Assembly (NCBI GenBank): GCA_003131625.1
Contig: PKVY01000137.1
Span: forward strand, 48,058-92,126
Origin: Acidobacterium sp.
Lineage (GTDB): Bacteria > Acidobacteriota > Terriglobia > Terriglobales > Acidobacteriaceae
DNA: 44,069 bases
Reading direction: 5' to 3'
Made by a program: the position numbers and the translations under genes. This document shows positions 7,849 to 16,239 of this stretch, in pieces. The number at the start of each line of letters is the position of its first letter. Within the stretch, counting starts at the first letter, position 1. A model generated the notes under the pieces. That model had not been told where the DNA came from. It did no database searches and saw nothing but the letters and a program-made list of their open reading frames with translations.

Positions 7849-9063
7849 ATGAGGGTATCCCACCTGCGTCTATCGTTGATCGCCGCCGCCCTGCTGCTCT
7901 TACAGACGCTCTTGCCTGCTCGCTGGTCATGGGCCCAGCAGCCGCAAGCGCCCCCCAGCAATCAGCAAACCCAGAATCCGCCTGCGCAGCCGCAGCAAAC
8001 CACGCCTGCTCAGCAGCCCGATCAGACCGCTCCGGAAGCCGGGGGTCCCGGCAATGACAACGGGCCCATTGCCATTCCGAAGAAAGCCGCGCCCCCAGCG
8101 CCTCCCCCGCCTGAGCCGACTGTGAAGAACCCTCCCGGCCTGAACAACTATTCGCTCCGCGTCGACGTACCCGTCGTCAATGTGGATGTCGGTGTTCTGG
8201 CCGAAAAGACCCATCAGTTCATTCCGAACCTGAAGCAGGACAACTTCCGTGTCTTCGAGGACGGCGTCCCCCAGGACATCGTTAGCTTCCATCAGGTGAA
8301 GGCGCCCATCACCGCTGTTTTGCTCGTCGAGTTCGCCGCCAACAGCTACAACTTCATTTTCGACATGTGGAATTCGGCCTTCGAATTTACCCAGCAGCTG
8401 CGCCCCGATGACTACGTCGCGGTGGTCACCTACGACATGCACACCACCATCCTCACCGACTTCACCCAGAACAAAATGATGATCCAGCAGGCGGTCCAGT
8501 CCCTGCAGATGCCCACCTGGGACGAAACCAACCTGTTCGACGCGCTTTACGAGACGCTGGATCGGCTCTCCCGCATCGACGGGCGCAAGTACGTCATCCT
8601 GGTTTCGTCGGGCCGCGATACCTTCTCCAAAATCACCCTCGACAAGTGCCTGCAGAAGATCAAGGCCACGCCCAATGTCACCATCTTCTCCATCGCTACG
8701 GGCGGTGCCGGCATCATGGGGGGCGGCGGTTTCGCCAGCGGGCGCATGAATACCATCACCATGCTGCAGGCCCAAAACCAGCTGCAGAGCTTCGCCCGTA
8801 TGACCGGCGGCATGTACTTTGAACCTCGGTTCGACGCGGAACTCCCCGACGACTTCTCCGCGATCAACGAATCCATCCGTAACCAATATCAGATTACTTA
8901 TAAGCCATCGAACATCAAGATGGATGGCACCTATCGGCGCATCCGCATCGAACTCGTCGATCAGGAAGGCCACCCCCTGCGCATGCAGGACGAAAAACAC
9001 AAGCCTGTCAAATACGACGTCATCGCTCGCGACGGCTATAAGGCGAAGGAACAAGTGGAGTAA
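7849..9063 (+). CDS. Secreted VWFA-related acidobacterial-type protein
   Basis: 404 residues. ATG 7849 has AGAGG upstream and opens directly on a signal peptide (LRLSLIAAALLLLQTLLPARWSWAQ); an upstream in-frame ATG at 7801 would only add a non-conserved leader. Residues 31-95 are a Pro/Gln-rich linker, probably spanning cell-wall space. The von Willebrand A-type fold follows (about 103-370): VVNVDVGVLAEK, NFRVFEDGVPQ, YVILVSSGRDTFSK. This matches the family widespread in Acidobacteriota. The metal-binding DxSxS of classical VWA domains is replaced by VEFAANS (160-166), so metal-dependent adhesion is doubtful. Function unknown; surface protein interactions are likely. Confidence 0.9.
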   Translation: MRVSHLRLSLIAAALLLLQTLLPARWSWAQQPQAPPSNQQTQNPPAQPQQTTPAQQPDQTAPEAGGPGNDNGPIAIPKKAAPPAPPPPEPTVKNPPGLNNYSLRVDVPVVNVDVGVLAEKTHQFIPNLKQDNFRVFEDGVPQDIVSFHQVKAPITAVLLVEFAANSYNFIFDMWNSAFEFTQQLRPDDYVAVVTYDMHTTILTDFTQNKMMIQQAVQSLQMPTWDETNLFDALYETLDRLSRIDGRKYVILVSSGRDTFSKITLDKCLQKIKATPNVTIFSIATGGAGIMGGGGFASGRMNTITMLQAQNQLQSFARMTGGMYFEPRFDAELPDDFSAINESIRNQYQITYKPSNIKMDGTYRRIRIELVDQEGHPLRMQDEKHKPVKYDVIARDGYKAKEQVE

Positions 9064-9296
9064 GCGGCCCTCCACCGCCTGTTCAGCCGGTCACGATCAT
9101 CCGGCCGCACCGGTTCCTGGGCGATTCTCCCCATCCGGTACAAAAGTTTCGGTACATCGGTCATAAGTAACGCTCGAATGGGTACTTCAGCACTGCTCGA
9201 CCCTCCATGGAAGTGTTATACCCAGGGGGTTGCCCGAACGTCATACTGGATGACGCCAGAGGCAAAGTTGCTCCTTTTCTCCGAGGAAGTGCTGTA
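9064..9296. other. Intergenic interval, no gene seen
   Basis: 233 bases between the VWFA gene and the small protein gene. I find no convincing gene, T-run terminator or paired promoter boxes. GAGGAAG at 9283-9289 is the ribosome-binding site of the next gene. Confidence 0.5.
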
Positions 9297-9566
9297 ATGC
9301 ATGACCTGATTTTTGCCGTAGCCTTCGTTGCAATGGTCGCCACTCCCGCCATGGTCGCCGCAATCGGTGGCCGAAAAGAATACAACCCAGGGCCCGAGGC
9401 TCCTTCTCTTCCTCTTCGTCCCACTACCGCCATCAAGGTGAATCCCGTCACGCCAGTTGCCCGCCCCCGTGCCATGCGGAAAATTGTCCCGGCAGACCAC
9501 CCGCTCGTCACCTGCGACGGGCCAACTCTGCCCATGCACAACGCGCGCGGCATGGCCAACCGCTGA
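9297..9566 (+). CDS. Small hydrophobic-N-terminus protein, 89 aa
   Basis: ATG 9297 follows GAGGAAG by 7 bases. Residues 1-23 (MHDLIFAVAFVAMVATPAMV) form a signal peptide or membrane anchor. The rest is a Pro- and Arg-rich chain with no secondary-structure signature (PGPEAPSLPLRP, TPVARPRAMRKI) and one Cys. The frame extends further upstream, to 9207, without a better start. I recognise no family. Support rests on the ribosome-binding site, the hydrophobic N-terminus and the position between two plus-strand genes. Confidence 0.55.
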   Translation: MHDLIFAVAFVAMVATPAMVAAIGGRKEYNPGPEAPSLPLRPTTAIKVNPVTPVARPRAMRKIVPADHPLVTCDGPTLPMHNARGMANR

Positions 9567-9734
9567 GTTCCTTCTCCGCAACGCGTCCCGGTCTCGCTGG
9601 CGACGACTGAGCCTGGTCCCTGCATACCCGCAGCCCTTCCTGATCTAACCGCTGCGCGTAGCATCTGCTTTGCTACTCTGGCTCGTCGGGGTCCCCGCAA
9701 GCACGCCGTTCGTTCGCCGGGGCGATGGATCTCT

Positions 9735-10658
9735 ATGGAGCCTCTTCTGGTTGTGCTGCTCGGTCCAACCGGCAGCGGCAAAACGGCGCTCTCCCTCACT
9801 CACGCCCGCCGCTTTCCTTCGGAAATCGTCAGCTGCGACTCCGTCGCCGTCTACCGCGACATGGAAGTGGGCACAGCCAAGCCGTCACCCTCGGAGCGCC
9901 GCGAAATCCCGCATCACCTCATCGACGTCCTTACCCCGGACCAGTTCTGTACCGCCGGCGACTACGCGCGTCTCGCACGACAGGCGCTGACCGCCATCGT
10001 CTCCCGTCAGCATCTACCCGTCGTGACCGGCGGCACCGGCCTCTATCTGCGCGCCCTCCTCGAAGGCCTCTTTGCCGGCCCCCAGCGCTCGGAAAAAATC
10101 CGCGCCCGGCTCACGCACAGCGCAAAGCTGCACGGCCCCGCATGGCTCCATCGTGTCCTGCATCGCCTCGATCCCGCCGCCGCACGGCGCATCCACTCCA
10201 ACGACCAACCCAAGCTCATCCGCGCGATCGAAGTCTGCCTCGCTGCCCGCCAGCCTCTCACCGAGGCCTGGAAAACGGGACGCGACCCGCTCACCGGCTA
10301 TCGCATCCTCCGCATCGGACTCAATCCGCCCCGCCCGGATCTCTACGCCCGCATCGATGCGCGCGCCGCGAAGATGTTCGCCGACGGTCTCGTGGAAGAA
10401 ACCCGCGGACTCCTCCGCAAATATGGCGACTCGCCCCCCGCCTTCGATTCCCTCGGCTACCGCCAGGCCCGCGCCGTCCTGCGCGGCGAACTCACCGAAT
10501 CCGAAGCCATCGCCGCAACCGGTCAGGCACACCGCAACTACGCCAAGCGTCAGCTCACCTGGTTTCGCCGGGAACCGGACGTCCGCTGGCTCGAGGGCTT
10601 TGGCGACGACCCCGCCCTCGCTGCCCAGGCCAGCGAGCTTGTACAACAGAGTCTGTAA
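9735..10658 (+). CDS. miaA: tRNA dimethylallyltransferase
   Basis: 307 residues, the usual length. Transfers dimethylallyl from DMAPP to N6 of A37 in tRNAs reading UNN codons, the first step to i6A/ms2i6A. The P-loop GPTGSGKT is at residues 10-17; the DSVAVYRDMEVGTAKPS motif (substrate Asp plus tRNA contact) and VTGGTGLYLRALLEG follow. The C-terminal RQAHRNYAKRQLTWFRRE is characteristic of MiaA. ATG 9735 fits the family N-terminus. A membrane protein gene starts 4 bases after the stop, so the two are probably co-transcribed. Confidence 0.97.
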   Translation: MEPLLVVLLGPTGSGKTALSLTHARRFPSEIVSCDSVAVYRDMEVGTAKPSPSERREIPHHLIDVLTPDQFCTAGDYARLARQALTAIVSRQHLPVVTGGTGLYLRALLEGLFAGPQRSEKIRARLTHSAKLHGPAWLHRVLHRLDPAAARRIHSNDQPKLIRAIEVCLAARQPLTEAWKTGRDPLTGYRILRIGLNPPRPDLYARIDARAAKMFADGLVEETRGLLRKYGDSPPAFDSLGYRQARAVLRGELTESEAIAATGQAHRNYAKRQLTWFRREPDVRWLEGFGDDPALAAQASELVQQSL

Positions 10659-10662
10659 TCGA

Positions 10663-12216
10663 ATGCCGACCGCCTCTGCTCTCAAGACCTCGTCGTCCAA
10701 ACGTGCCGCGCTCGTCATCGACGAGCAATCCCCGAACCACCATCGGACGCGATCCATCCCTTCATCCCTGGCCCCACTCCTGCTCACTCCCATCGTCCTT
10801 CTCGTGCATGGCTATCATCCCTATGCCGGAGACGCGGGCATCTATGTCGCCGGCGTCCGCCACATTCTCGATCCCTCGCTGTACCCGCTCAACGCCGTTT
10901 TCGTAACTGCCTTCACCAGGCTCTCCATTTTCCCGTGGACCATAGCCACCCTCGTTCGCCTTTCGCATGCGCCGTTGTCGTCGGTGCTGCTGGCAGCACA
11001 CCTGCTCTCGATCCTTCTCTTTCTCATCGCCTGCCACCAGCTCGCCGGGCGCCTTTTCAACAACGAGTCAGCTCGCTGGTCCTGCCTGTTGCTCGCAGTC
11101 GGCTGCTTCACCCTTCCCGTCGCAGGAACCGCGCTCTTTGTCATGGACCCTTACGTCACGGCGCGCTCCTTTTCCACGCCCCTGAGCCTGATGGCGGTTG
11201 CCGCCTGCATCGATCGCGCGTGGCTCCGCACCATCCTTCTGCTGGCGCTCACCGCTCTGATCCATCCTCTGATGGCCGCCTACACCGTCGGCTTCGTCGT
11301 TCTCCACACTCTGATCGCCTCAGGACGGACCCGCGAGGCGCTCACCCTCAGCCTCGCTCTGGTCGCCGCCTGCGGCGTAGCATTCGGCCTTGCCCACGGA
11401 ACCCCGGCCTCTCCGGCGTATCGCCAGGCCGTTTCGCTTCCGGCGCGTACGTTTCTTTTTCTCGCACGCTGGCACTGGTATGAAATCCTCGGCCTCGTTC
11501 TGCCTCTGCCGCTCTTTGCGCTCGGCCTGCGCCATCCCGTGTCAGCCAGCCGCAACGGCGCAATCTGCCTGACGTGCCTGCTTCTCGGAACAACGAGCAT
11601 CGTGATTGCCGCCGCGTTTGTCCCGCCCGCCGGCCCTTACCTTTTCGTCCCTCTGCAGATCCTGCGCAGCTTCCATCTGATCTACGCGCTTGGCATCGTG
11701 CTCTGCGGCGGCGTCCTTACTGCCCTGTGGTCTCGCTCCCGCATCGCCGCAATCTGCGTGGTTGTCGTGCTTTTTGCCGGCACGTTCGCCGCGCAGCGCC
11801 TCTCCTGGACCGGCAGCAGCCACATCGAGTGGCCAGTCGCAGGCCCTGCCATCCCTTACCAACAAGCCTTCCTCTGGATTCGCGATCACACTCCGCGCAA
11901 CGCCGTTTTCGCATTCAATCCGCGGCTGGTCTACGTGCCTGAAGAAGACGAGCAGGGCTTCCGCGCGATCGCCGAACGCGACCATCTCGCCGACGATAAG
12001 GATGCCGGCATTGTCGCCGTGATCCCGCGGCTCGCGGACCGCTGGGCGCTTCAGCGCAACGCGGAACTCAATATCGATCGCATGATAGATTCCGAGCGCA
12101 TCGCCACGCTCGCTCCGCTCGGCGCAACCTGGCTCCTGCTCCCGCCCAACGCGAACACAGAATTCCCCTGCCCCTGGCGCAACCGCGTCCTCCAGGTCTG
12201 CAACATGGAGCACTGA
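10663..12216 (+). CDS. Polytopic membrane protein, GT-C-like, 517 aa
   Basis: ATG 10663, four bases after miaA, opens a 517-residue protein. A polar N-terminal tail (about 35 residues) is followed by about 11 hydrophobic helices to residue 390 and a soluble C-terminal part. The first luminal loop has YHPYAGDAGIYVAGVRHILDPSLYP, the position where GT-C membrane glycosyltransferases carry an acidic catalytic motif; the C-terminal region has AFLWIRDHTPRNAVF, similar to the 'W-x-R-x-x-T-P' segment of related proteins. I infer a membrane enzyme or lipid-linked-sugar protein but cannot name a substrate. Co-transcription with miaA is likely but functionally unexplained. Confidence 0.75.
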   Translation: MPTASALKTSSSKRAALVIDEQSPNHHRTRSIPSSLAPLLLTPIVLLVHGYHPYAGDAGIYVAGVRHILDPSLYPLNAVFVTAFTRLSIFPWTIATLVRLSHAPLSSVLLAAHLLSILLFLIACHQLAGRLFNNESARWSCLLLAVGCFTLPVAGTALFVMDPYVTARSFSTPLSLMAVAACIDRAWLRTILLLALTALIHPLMAAYTVGFVVLHTLIASGRTREALTLSLALVAACGVAFGLAHGTPASPAYRQAVSLPARTFLFLARWHWYEILGLVLPLPLFALGLRHPVSASRNGAICLTCLLLGTTSIVIAAAFVPPAGPYLFVPLQILRSFHLIYALGIVLCGGVLTALWSRSRIAAICVVVVLFAGTFAAQRLSWTGSSHIEWPVAGPAIPYQQAFLWIRDHTPRNAVFAFNPRLVYVPEEDEQGFRAIAERDHLADDKDAGIVAVIPRLADRWALQRNAELNIDRMIDSERIATLAPLGATWLLLPPNANTEFPCPWRNRVLQVCNMEH

Positions 12217-12253
12217 CTATTGTGATGAGAACCCAGACGCGGGTCAGGCGATT

Positions 12254-12307
12254 CCCTAAACTCAAATCCCTGTTTTCTAATCCCTAAACTCTAATCCCTA
12301 ATCCCTG
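12254..12307 (-). repeat. Heptanucleotide array, CCCTAAA-type
   Basis: Seven full seven-base units plus a partial one on the plus strand: CCCTAAA, CTCAAAT, CCCTGTT, TTCTAAT, CCCTAAA, CTCTAAT, CCCTAAT, CCCTG. In the sense of the gene ending at 12314 the strand is G-rich (GGGATTA-like) and begins 6 bases after its stop codon. The last 33 bases (12275-12307) are identical to 43368-43400. Confidence 0.9.
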
Positions 12308-12313
12308 CAGTTC

Positions 12314-13300
12314 TCACTGCACCGTCAGCGCCAGACACACCGCTCCCGAGCAGCTTGTATCGGACGAAGTCGCGTACGTGATCGCCGTGCCATCCGTGGA
12401 ATACGCGGAGATGACCACCGTGTAGGTTCCCGCAGCGGTTCCAAAGTTCGGCGACGGCTGGTAATTCAGATATCTGAACCGCGCGCTACAGGCGCTCAAT
12501 CCCAGCGTGCCGGCGGCCAGCAGCATTACCAGGCCCAGTGCCCGAAGCGCTCCGAGGTTCCTCCGCCGGATCGCTCCCACTCCAATCAGCGCCAGAATGC
12601 CCGGAATCACCACCCCATACACCGCGCCCGATCGTCCCAGCCGAGCCTCATTCCCGCCTACACCCGACTCCGCCGTCGTCGTGATCTGCATCGCGCTGAT
12701 GCTCGATCCGCTCGCTGGCGGCGTGACCACAACCGGGTTGAAATTGCAGCTCGAGGCGAGGGGCACACCCGAGCACGATAGGTTCACCTGCTCCGAAAAA
12801 CCGTTTTGCGAAGTCACCGTTAGGTTCACGGTTCCGAATTGGCCCGGTGTCAGCGACAACGACGACGGAGCGGCCGTGACCGTAAATCCCGGCAGCCCGC
12901 TGCTATCCGCGGAGACACCGGCGCTGGCCGCCGACCCGGCGAACGCAGCATCGCCGTGATAAACAGCCGTTACCGTCTTCGCCCACTGCGGCGCATTGTT
13001 CACGTTCAGCGTCGCTGAGCCATCTTTGACGAAGACCGAGCCCAGCGACCCCTTCGCCGTCTCGAAGCTCACCGATCCTTCGGAAACCGGTGCTCCACCG
13101 GCGTCTGCCACCTTCGCCGTGAATGACAGCGCGCCGTCACTCTTCTGCACCGAGACCTGGGTGCGCGTAGTCACCTGCGCTTGTCCTTGAGCGACGGCGC
13201 TAAGAATGGAAAGGCAGGTCAGCAGTCCGCAACAGAGGGTCAGCCGAGGGGCTATGTGCTTCCAGAACAGCGAAATCATTCGTGAGGAACTCTCTGACAT
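12314..13300 (-). CDS. Secreted Ig-like repeat protein with C-terminal membrane helices
   Basis: About 328 residues from ATG 13300; ATG 13279 (starting MISLFWKHIAPRLTLCCGLL) is an equally good choice, and the frame is open to 13447. The signal peptide ends near AVAQGQAQ. A bacterial Ig-like domain follows (SFTAKVADAGGAPVSEGSVSF, ATLNVNNAP, VTAVYHGDAAFAGSAA), a type common in acidobacterial surface proteins. A second beta-rich domain (SLSLTPGQFGTVNLTVTSQNGF) comes next, then a hydrophobic helix with a basic stop (YGVVIPGILALIGVGAIRRR) and another (LGLVMLLAAGTLGLSAC). The last 60 residues form a further beta domain ending SCSGAVCLALTVQ. Probably exported and membrane-anchored. Confidence 0.75.
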   Translation of the reverse strand: MSESSSRMISLFWKHIAPRLTLCCGLLTCLSILSAVAQGQAQVTTRTQVSVQKSDGALSFTAKVADAGGAPVSEGSVSFETAKGSLGSVFVKDGSATLNVNNAPQWAKTVTAVYHGDAAFAGSAASAGVSADSSGLPGFTVTAAPSSLSLTPGQFGTVNLTVTSQNGFSEQVNLSCSGVPLASSCNFNPVVVTPPASGSSISAMQITTTAESGVGGNEARLGRSGAVYGVVIPGILALIGVGAIRRRNLGALRALGLVMLLAAGTLGLSACSARFRYLNYQPSPNFGTAAGTYTVVISAYSTDGTAITYATSSDTSCSGAVCLALTVQ

Positions 13301-13495
13301 CAAACGTCTGCGCCACCATCGTTCCGCCTCGGCCCGTCCTGCCTGCCGAAAGGAATCCTGGCTCTGCGCTGGAAAACTCATTGTATCTGACCGGCAGCGC
13401 CCCCGGCACGTGAGCAGCCCCGGCATTCCCGCCGCGCTCCCTGCCATCTGGAGTTACGATCTTTAGTTGCCCATTCGCAATTTCCCGAGGTCCTC

Positions 13496-14713
13496 ATGAC
13501 CACTTCGCTCTCCGCGCGCCCCCAGCTCCAGTACCTCACCGCCCAGCTCGACGAGCTGAAGCAGAAGGGCACGCACTTCCGCCTGCGCGTCCTCGACGAC
13601 GTGCAGGCCCCGGTCTGCACCTACGACGGCCGCCGCGTCATCAATCTCGCCTCCAACAACTACCTCGGCCTGTGCAATCACCCAAAGCTGCGCGAGGCCG
13701 CCATTCAGGCCATCCGCGACTACGGCGTCGGCTCCGGCGCCGTCCGCACCATCGCCGGCACTATGAAAATCCACATGGAACTGGAAGAAAAAATCGCCAG
13801 CTTCAAGAATGTTGAAGCCTGCGTTGTCTTCCAAAGTGGATTCACCGCCAACGCCGGCACCGTCTCCGCCATCCTCGGCAAAGAAGACTTCATCGTCTCC
13901 GACGAGCTCAACCACGCCTCCATCATCGACGGTGCCCGCCTCTCCCGCGCGAAGATCAAGGTCTTTCGCCACAAAGACGTCACCCATGCCGAAGAGCTGC
14001 TCCGCGAAATTCAGAACGAGCCCGGCCGCAAACTGCTCATCACTGACGGCGTCTTCTCCATGGATGGCGACATCGGCCCCGTCGACAAGCTCGCCGATCT
14101 AGCCGAGAAATACGGCGCCATCATGATGGTCGACGACGCCCACGCCTCAGGCGTGCTGGGCCGCAACGGCCGCGGCACTGTCGACCACTTCCACTGCCAC
14201 GGCCGCGTCGATATCCAGGTTGGCACGCTCTCCAAAGCCATCGGCGCTATCGGCGGTTACGTCTGCGGCTCCAAAGACCTCATCGACTTCCTCTACCACC
14301 GCGCCCGCCCCATCCTCTTCTCCACCTCGCATCCGCCCTCGGTCACGGCCACCTGCATCGCCGCCTTTGATCTGCTGGAATCCGAACCCGAGCGCATCGA
14401 TCGCCTTTGGGAAAATACCCGCTACTTCAAGTCCGAACTCGGCCGTCTGGGCTTCAACATCGGCGGCGTCAATACCCCGGCGAGCGAAACCCCGATCACG
14501 CCCATCATCATCGGCGACGGCCGCCAGACCATGGATTTCTCGCGCGCCCTCTTCGAAGCGGGCGTCCTCGGCACCGGCATCGCCTTCCCGACGGTCCCCG
14601 AAGGCAAAGCCCGCATCCGCACCATCATGACCAGCGAGCACACCCGCGAGCAGCTCGATCAGGCCCTCGAAATCCTTGGGAAAACCGCGAAACCGTTGGG
14701 GATTCTGGGATAG
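13496..14713 (+). CDS. kbl: Glycine C-acetyltransferase / AONS-family PLP enzyme
   Basis: 405 residues, alpha-oxoamine synthase family. The most likely reaction is glycine plus acetyl-CoA to 2-amino-3-oxobutyrate in threonine/glycine metabolism. Visible signatures: NLASNNYLGLCNHP, GSGAVRTIAGT, the PLP-stacking His in DELNHASIIDG, DDAHASGVLGRNGRGT, and the Schiff-base Lys K247 in GTLSKAIGAIGGY. Length and the PILFSTSHPPS segment fit Kbl better than BioF, but no tdh or biotin gene is adjacent. A serine palmitoyltransferase-like role in sphingolipid synthesis cannot be excluded in this phylum. The 3' end (GGGGATT-CTGGGATAG) loosely resembles the heptamer arrays seen elsewhere. Confidence 0.85.
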   Translation: MTTSLSARPQLQYLTAQLDELKQKGTHFRLRVLDDVQAPVCTYDGRRVINLASNNYLGLCNHPKLREAAIQAIRDYGVGSGAVRTIAGTMKIHMELEEKIASFKNVEACVVFQSGFTANAGTVSAILGKEDFIVSDELNHASIIDGARLSRAKIKVFRHKDVTHAEELLREIQNEPGRKLLITDGVFSMDGDIGPVDKLADLAEKYGAIMMVDDAHASGVLGRNGRGTVDHFHCHGRVDIQVGTLSKAIGAIGGYVCGSKDLIDFLYHRARPILFSTSHPPSVTATCIAAFDLLESEPERIDRLWENTRYFKSELGRLGFNIGGVNTPASETPITPIIIGDGRQTMDFSRALFEAGVLGTGIAFPTVPEGKARIRTIMTSEHTREQLDQALEILGKTAKPLGILG

Positions 14714-14718
14714 CAACC

Positions 14719-14994
14719 GTGCGAATCAACAACCCAGCCCATCCTGGTGAAATCCTGCGGGAGCACATCGGGACCATGCCCGTAACGAAATTTGCCGATC
14801 ATCTCGGTGTCTCCCGTGTAACCCTGTCGCGCCTGCTGAACGGAACCTCGGGAGTGTCAGCGGAAATGGCCCTGAAGCTCTCCGAAGCTCTGGAAACCAC
14901 GCTGGAACTCTGGCTGAACCTGCAAATCCAGTACGACCTGTGGCAGGCGTCGATAACGAAACGTAAGAAAGTCGCGCGCCTGGCCGCTGCCTGA
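14719..14994 (+). CDS. Orphan HigA-family HTH antitoxin
   Basis: 91 residues from GTG 14719, five bases after the kbl stop. It matches the HigA family closely: NPAHPGEILREHIG, the XRE helix-turn-helix KFADHLGVSRVTLSRLLNGTSGVS, then MALKLSEALETTLELWLNLQIQYDLW. HigA is normally preceded by the HigB toxin gene; here kbl occupies that position and no HigB-like frame lies within 300 bases on either side. It may be a surviving antitoxin, or a regulator recruited after loss of the toxin. Confidence 0.85.
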   Translation: MRINNPAHPGEILREHIGTMPVTKFADHLGVSRVTLSRLLNGTSGVSAEMALKLSEALETTLELWLNLQIQYDLWQASITKRKKVARLAAA

Positions 14995-15023
14995 GAGGGC
15001 CCCGGTGCATTGCCGCGCCGCTA

Positions 15024-15236
15024 TCAGTGAAACAGGCTGCTGAAGATGATGAGCCCGAGCCCGATCATCGTCACCTCGTGATGGCCGGTGATCGCGCCGC
15101 CGCAAACCAGCAGGACCACGCCGAGAGCAAACAGGAGATGGGAATCCGAATCGCACTCCTTTTCGATCGCCGCCTGCGCCTGATTTGGGGGGACGGTGTT
15201 GGGGGCGAGGGCCGCGTTGGGGAATGTGTTGTTCAT
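15024..15236 (-). CDS. Small membrane protein, 70 aa
   Basis: ATG 15236 is preceded by AGGAGG at five-base spacing, one of the strongest ribosome-binding sites in the window, so this short frame is real. Residues 1-30 are polar (NTVPPNQAQAAIEKECDSDS); then two membrane helices separated by a short turn: LLFALGVVLLVCGGAITG and VTMIGLGLIIFSSLFH at the very end. No family recognised. It is convergent with higA and divergent from the trp cluster. Confidence 0.7.
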   Translation of the reverse strand: MNNTFPNAALAPNTVPPNQAQAAIEKECDSDSHLLFALGVVLLVCGGAITGHHEVTMIGLGLIIFSSLFH

Positions 15237-15382
15237 AAAGCCTCCTGACAAAACCAGCATCGCCCGAAGGCTCCCCTTCCCGGCAGTGCCCTTCGTCAGC
15301 AATCGAGCATGACAAATGTCAGCCGGCGCCGCGCGTCGCGGAGGCATTCCTGGCTTCGAGAGAAGCCCCCCCGCCTCTATAC

Positions 15383-16234
15383 TTGAACCAGAGGACCACA
15401 CGCCTGCATCCTTTTGGCCAGCGTCTTGACCCGATTCTCGCGGAAACGCGCGCCGAAGTGGCCCGCCGCCGCGAGCGCGTCCCCCTGCGCGAACTCGAGA
15501 AGCTGGCCGAGCAACACACGCCTCGCGGATTCGCCCGCGCCCTCCGCGAAGCCGCCGCAAAAGGCCCCGCGATCATCGCCGAGTTGAAGAAGGCCTCGCC
15601 CTCGAAAGGCGTCATCCGTCCCGACTTCGATCCCCAATCCCTCGCAGTCGATCTCGATCGCGCCGGTGCCGCCGCGCTCTCCGTCCTTACCGACGAGCCC
15701 TTTTTCCAGGGCAGCCTCCAGAACCTCGAAATCGCCTCCGCCGCCACCAAAATCCCCTGCCTTCGCAAAGACTTCATCGTCGACGAGTACCAGATCGCCG
15801 AAGCCCGCGCCCATCGCGCTGACGCCATCCTCCTTATCGCGGGCGCGCTCGGCTACGGCTTCCTTTACTACTTCACCGTCATCGCCCATAAATACGGGCT
15901 CGATGTTCTCTGCGAAGTCCACACCACCGAAGAGGCAAAGCTGGTCGAGGACATTGGCTGCGACGCTTATGGCGTCAACAACCGCGACCTGCAAACCTTC
16001 GAGGTTCGCCTCGACACTTCCCTGGAACTCGCCGAGAAGCTTCCGCCCAACGCCGTACGCGTCGCCGAGAGCGGCATTCACACAGCCGCCGATATCCAAA
16101 CCCTGCGCAGCGCAGGCTTCGACGCCTTCCTCATCGGCGAATCGCTCATGCGCCACCCGAGCCCCGGAGCAGCACTCGAAGACTTGCTCAAGGCCGCCAA
16201 CGCAGCACCCGAGCCAACCGCACAGCACACCTAA
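15383..16234 (+). CDS. trpC: Indole-3-glycerol-phosphate synthase
   Basis: About 283 residues, converts carboxyphenylaminodeoxyribulose phosphate to indole-glycerol phosphate. Family motifs: AELKKASPSKGVIRPDFDP with the catalytic Lys, LRKDFIVDEYQI with the second Lys, GVNNRDLQTFEV, and ESGIHTAADI with GFDAFLIGESLM for phosphate binding. The start is uncertain: TTG 15383 has no good ribosome-binding site, whereas AGAGGA (15390-15395) lies 8 bases before an in-frame CTG at 15404 that would give LHPFGQRLDPIL, the usual family beginning. First gene of the tryptophan/aromatic cluster; trpE, trpG and trpD are not in the window. Confidence 0.95.
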   Translation: MNQRTTRLHPFGQRLDPILAETRAEVARRRERVPLRELEKLAEQHTPRGFARALREAAAKGPAIIAELKKASPSKGVIRPDFDPQSLAVDLDRAGAAALSVLTDEPFFQGSLQNLEIASAATKIPCLRKDFIVDEYQIAEARAHRADAILLIAGALGYGFLYYFTVIAHKYGLDVLCEVHTTEEAKLVEDIGCDAYGVNNRDLQTFEVRLDTSLELAEKLPPNAVRVAESGIHTAADIQTLRSAGFDAFLIGESLMRHPSPGAALEDLLKAANAAPEPTAQHT

Positions 16235-16239
16235 AAACC

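Noticed and set aside
5843-7852. 669-codon plus-strand frame opposite the S55 protein gene
   Set aside because: The product is Arg/His/Gln-rich, without domains; the minus-strand frame has a signal peptide and clear peptidase motifs.
12254-12307. Intrinsic terminator at the heptamer array
   Set aside because: No self-complementary stem: the array has C/T/A on one strand only. Any termination role would have to be through G-rich RNA, not a hairpin and T-run.
13301-13447. Longer N-terminus for the Ig-like protein, from 13447
   Set aside because: The extra 49 residues are Arg/Ser-rich, would bury the signal peptide, and no ribosome-binding site precedes 13447.
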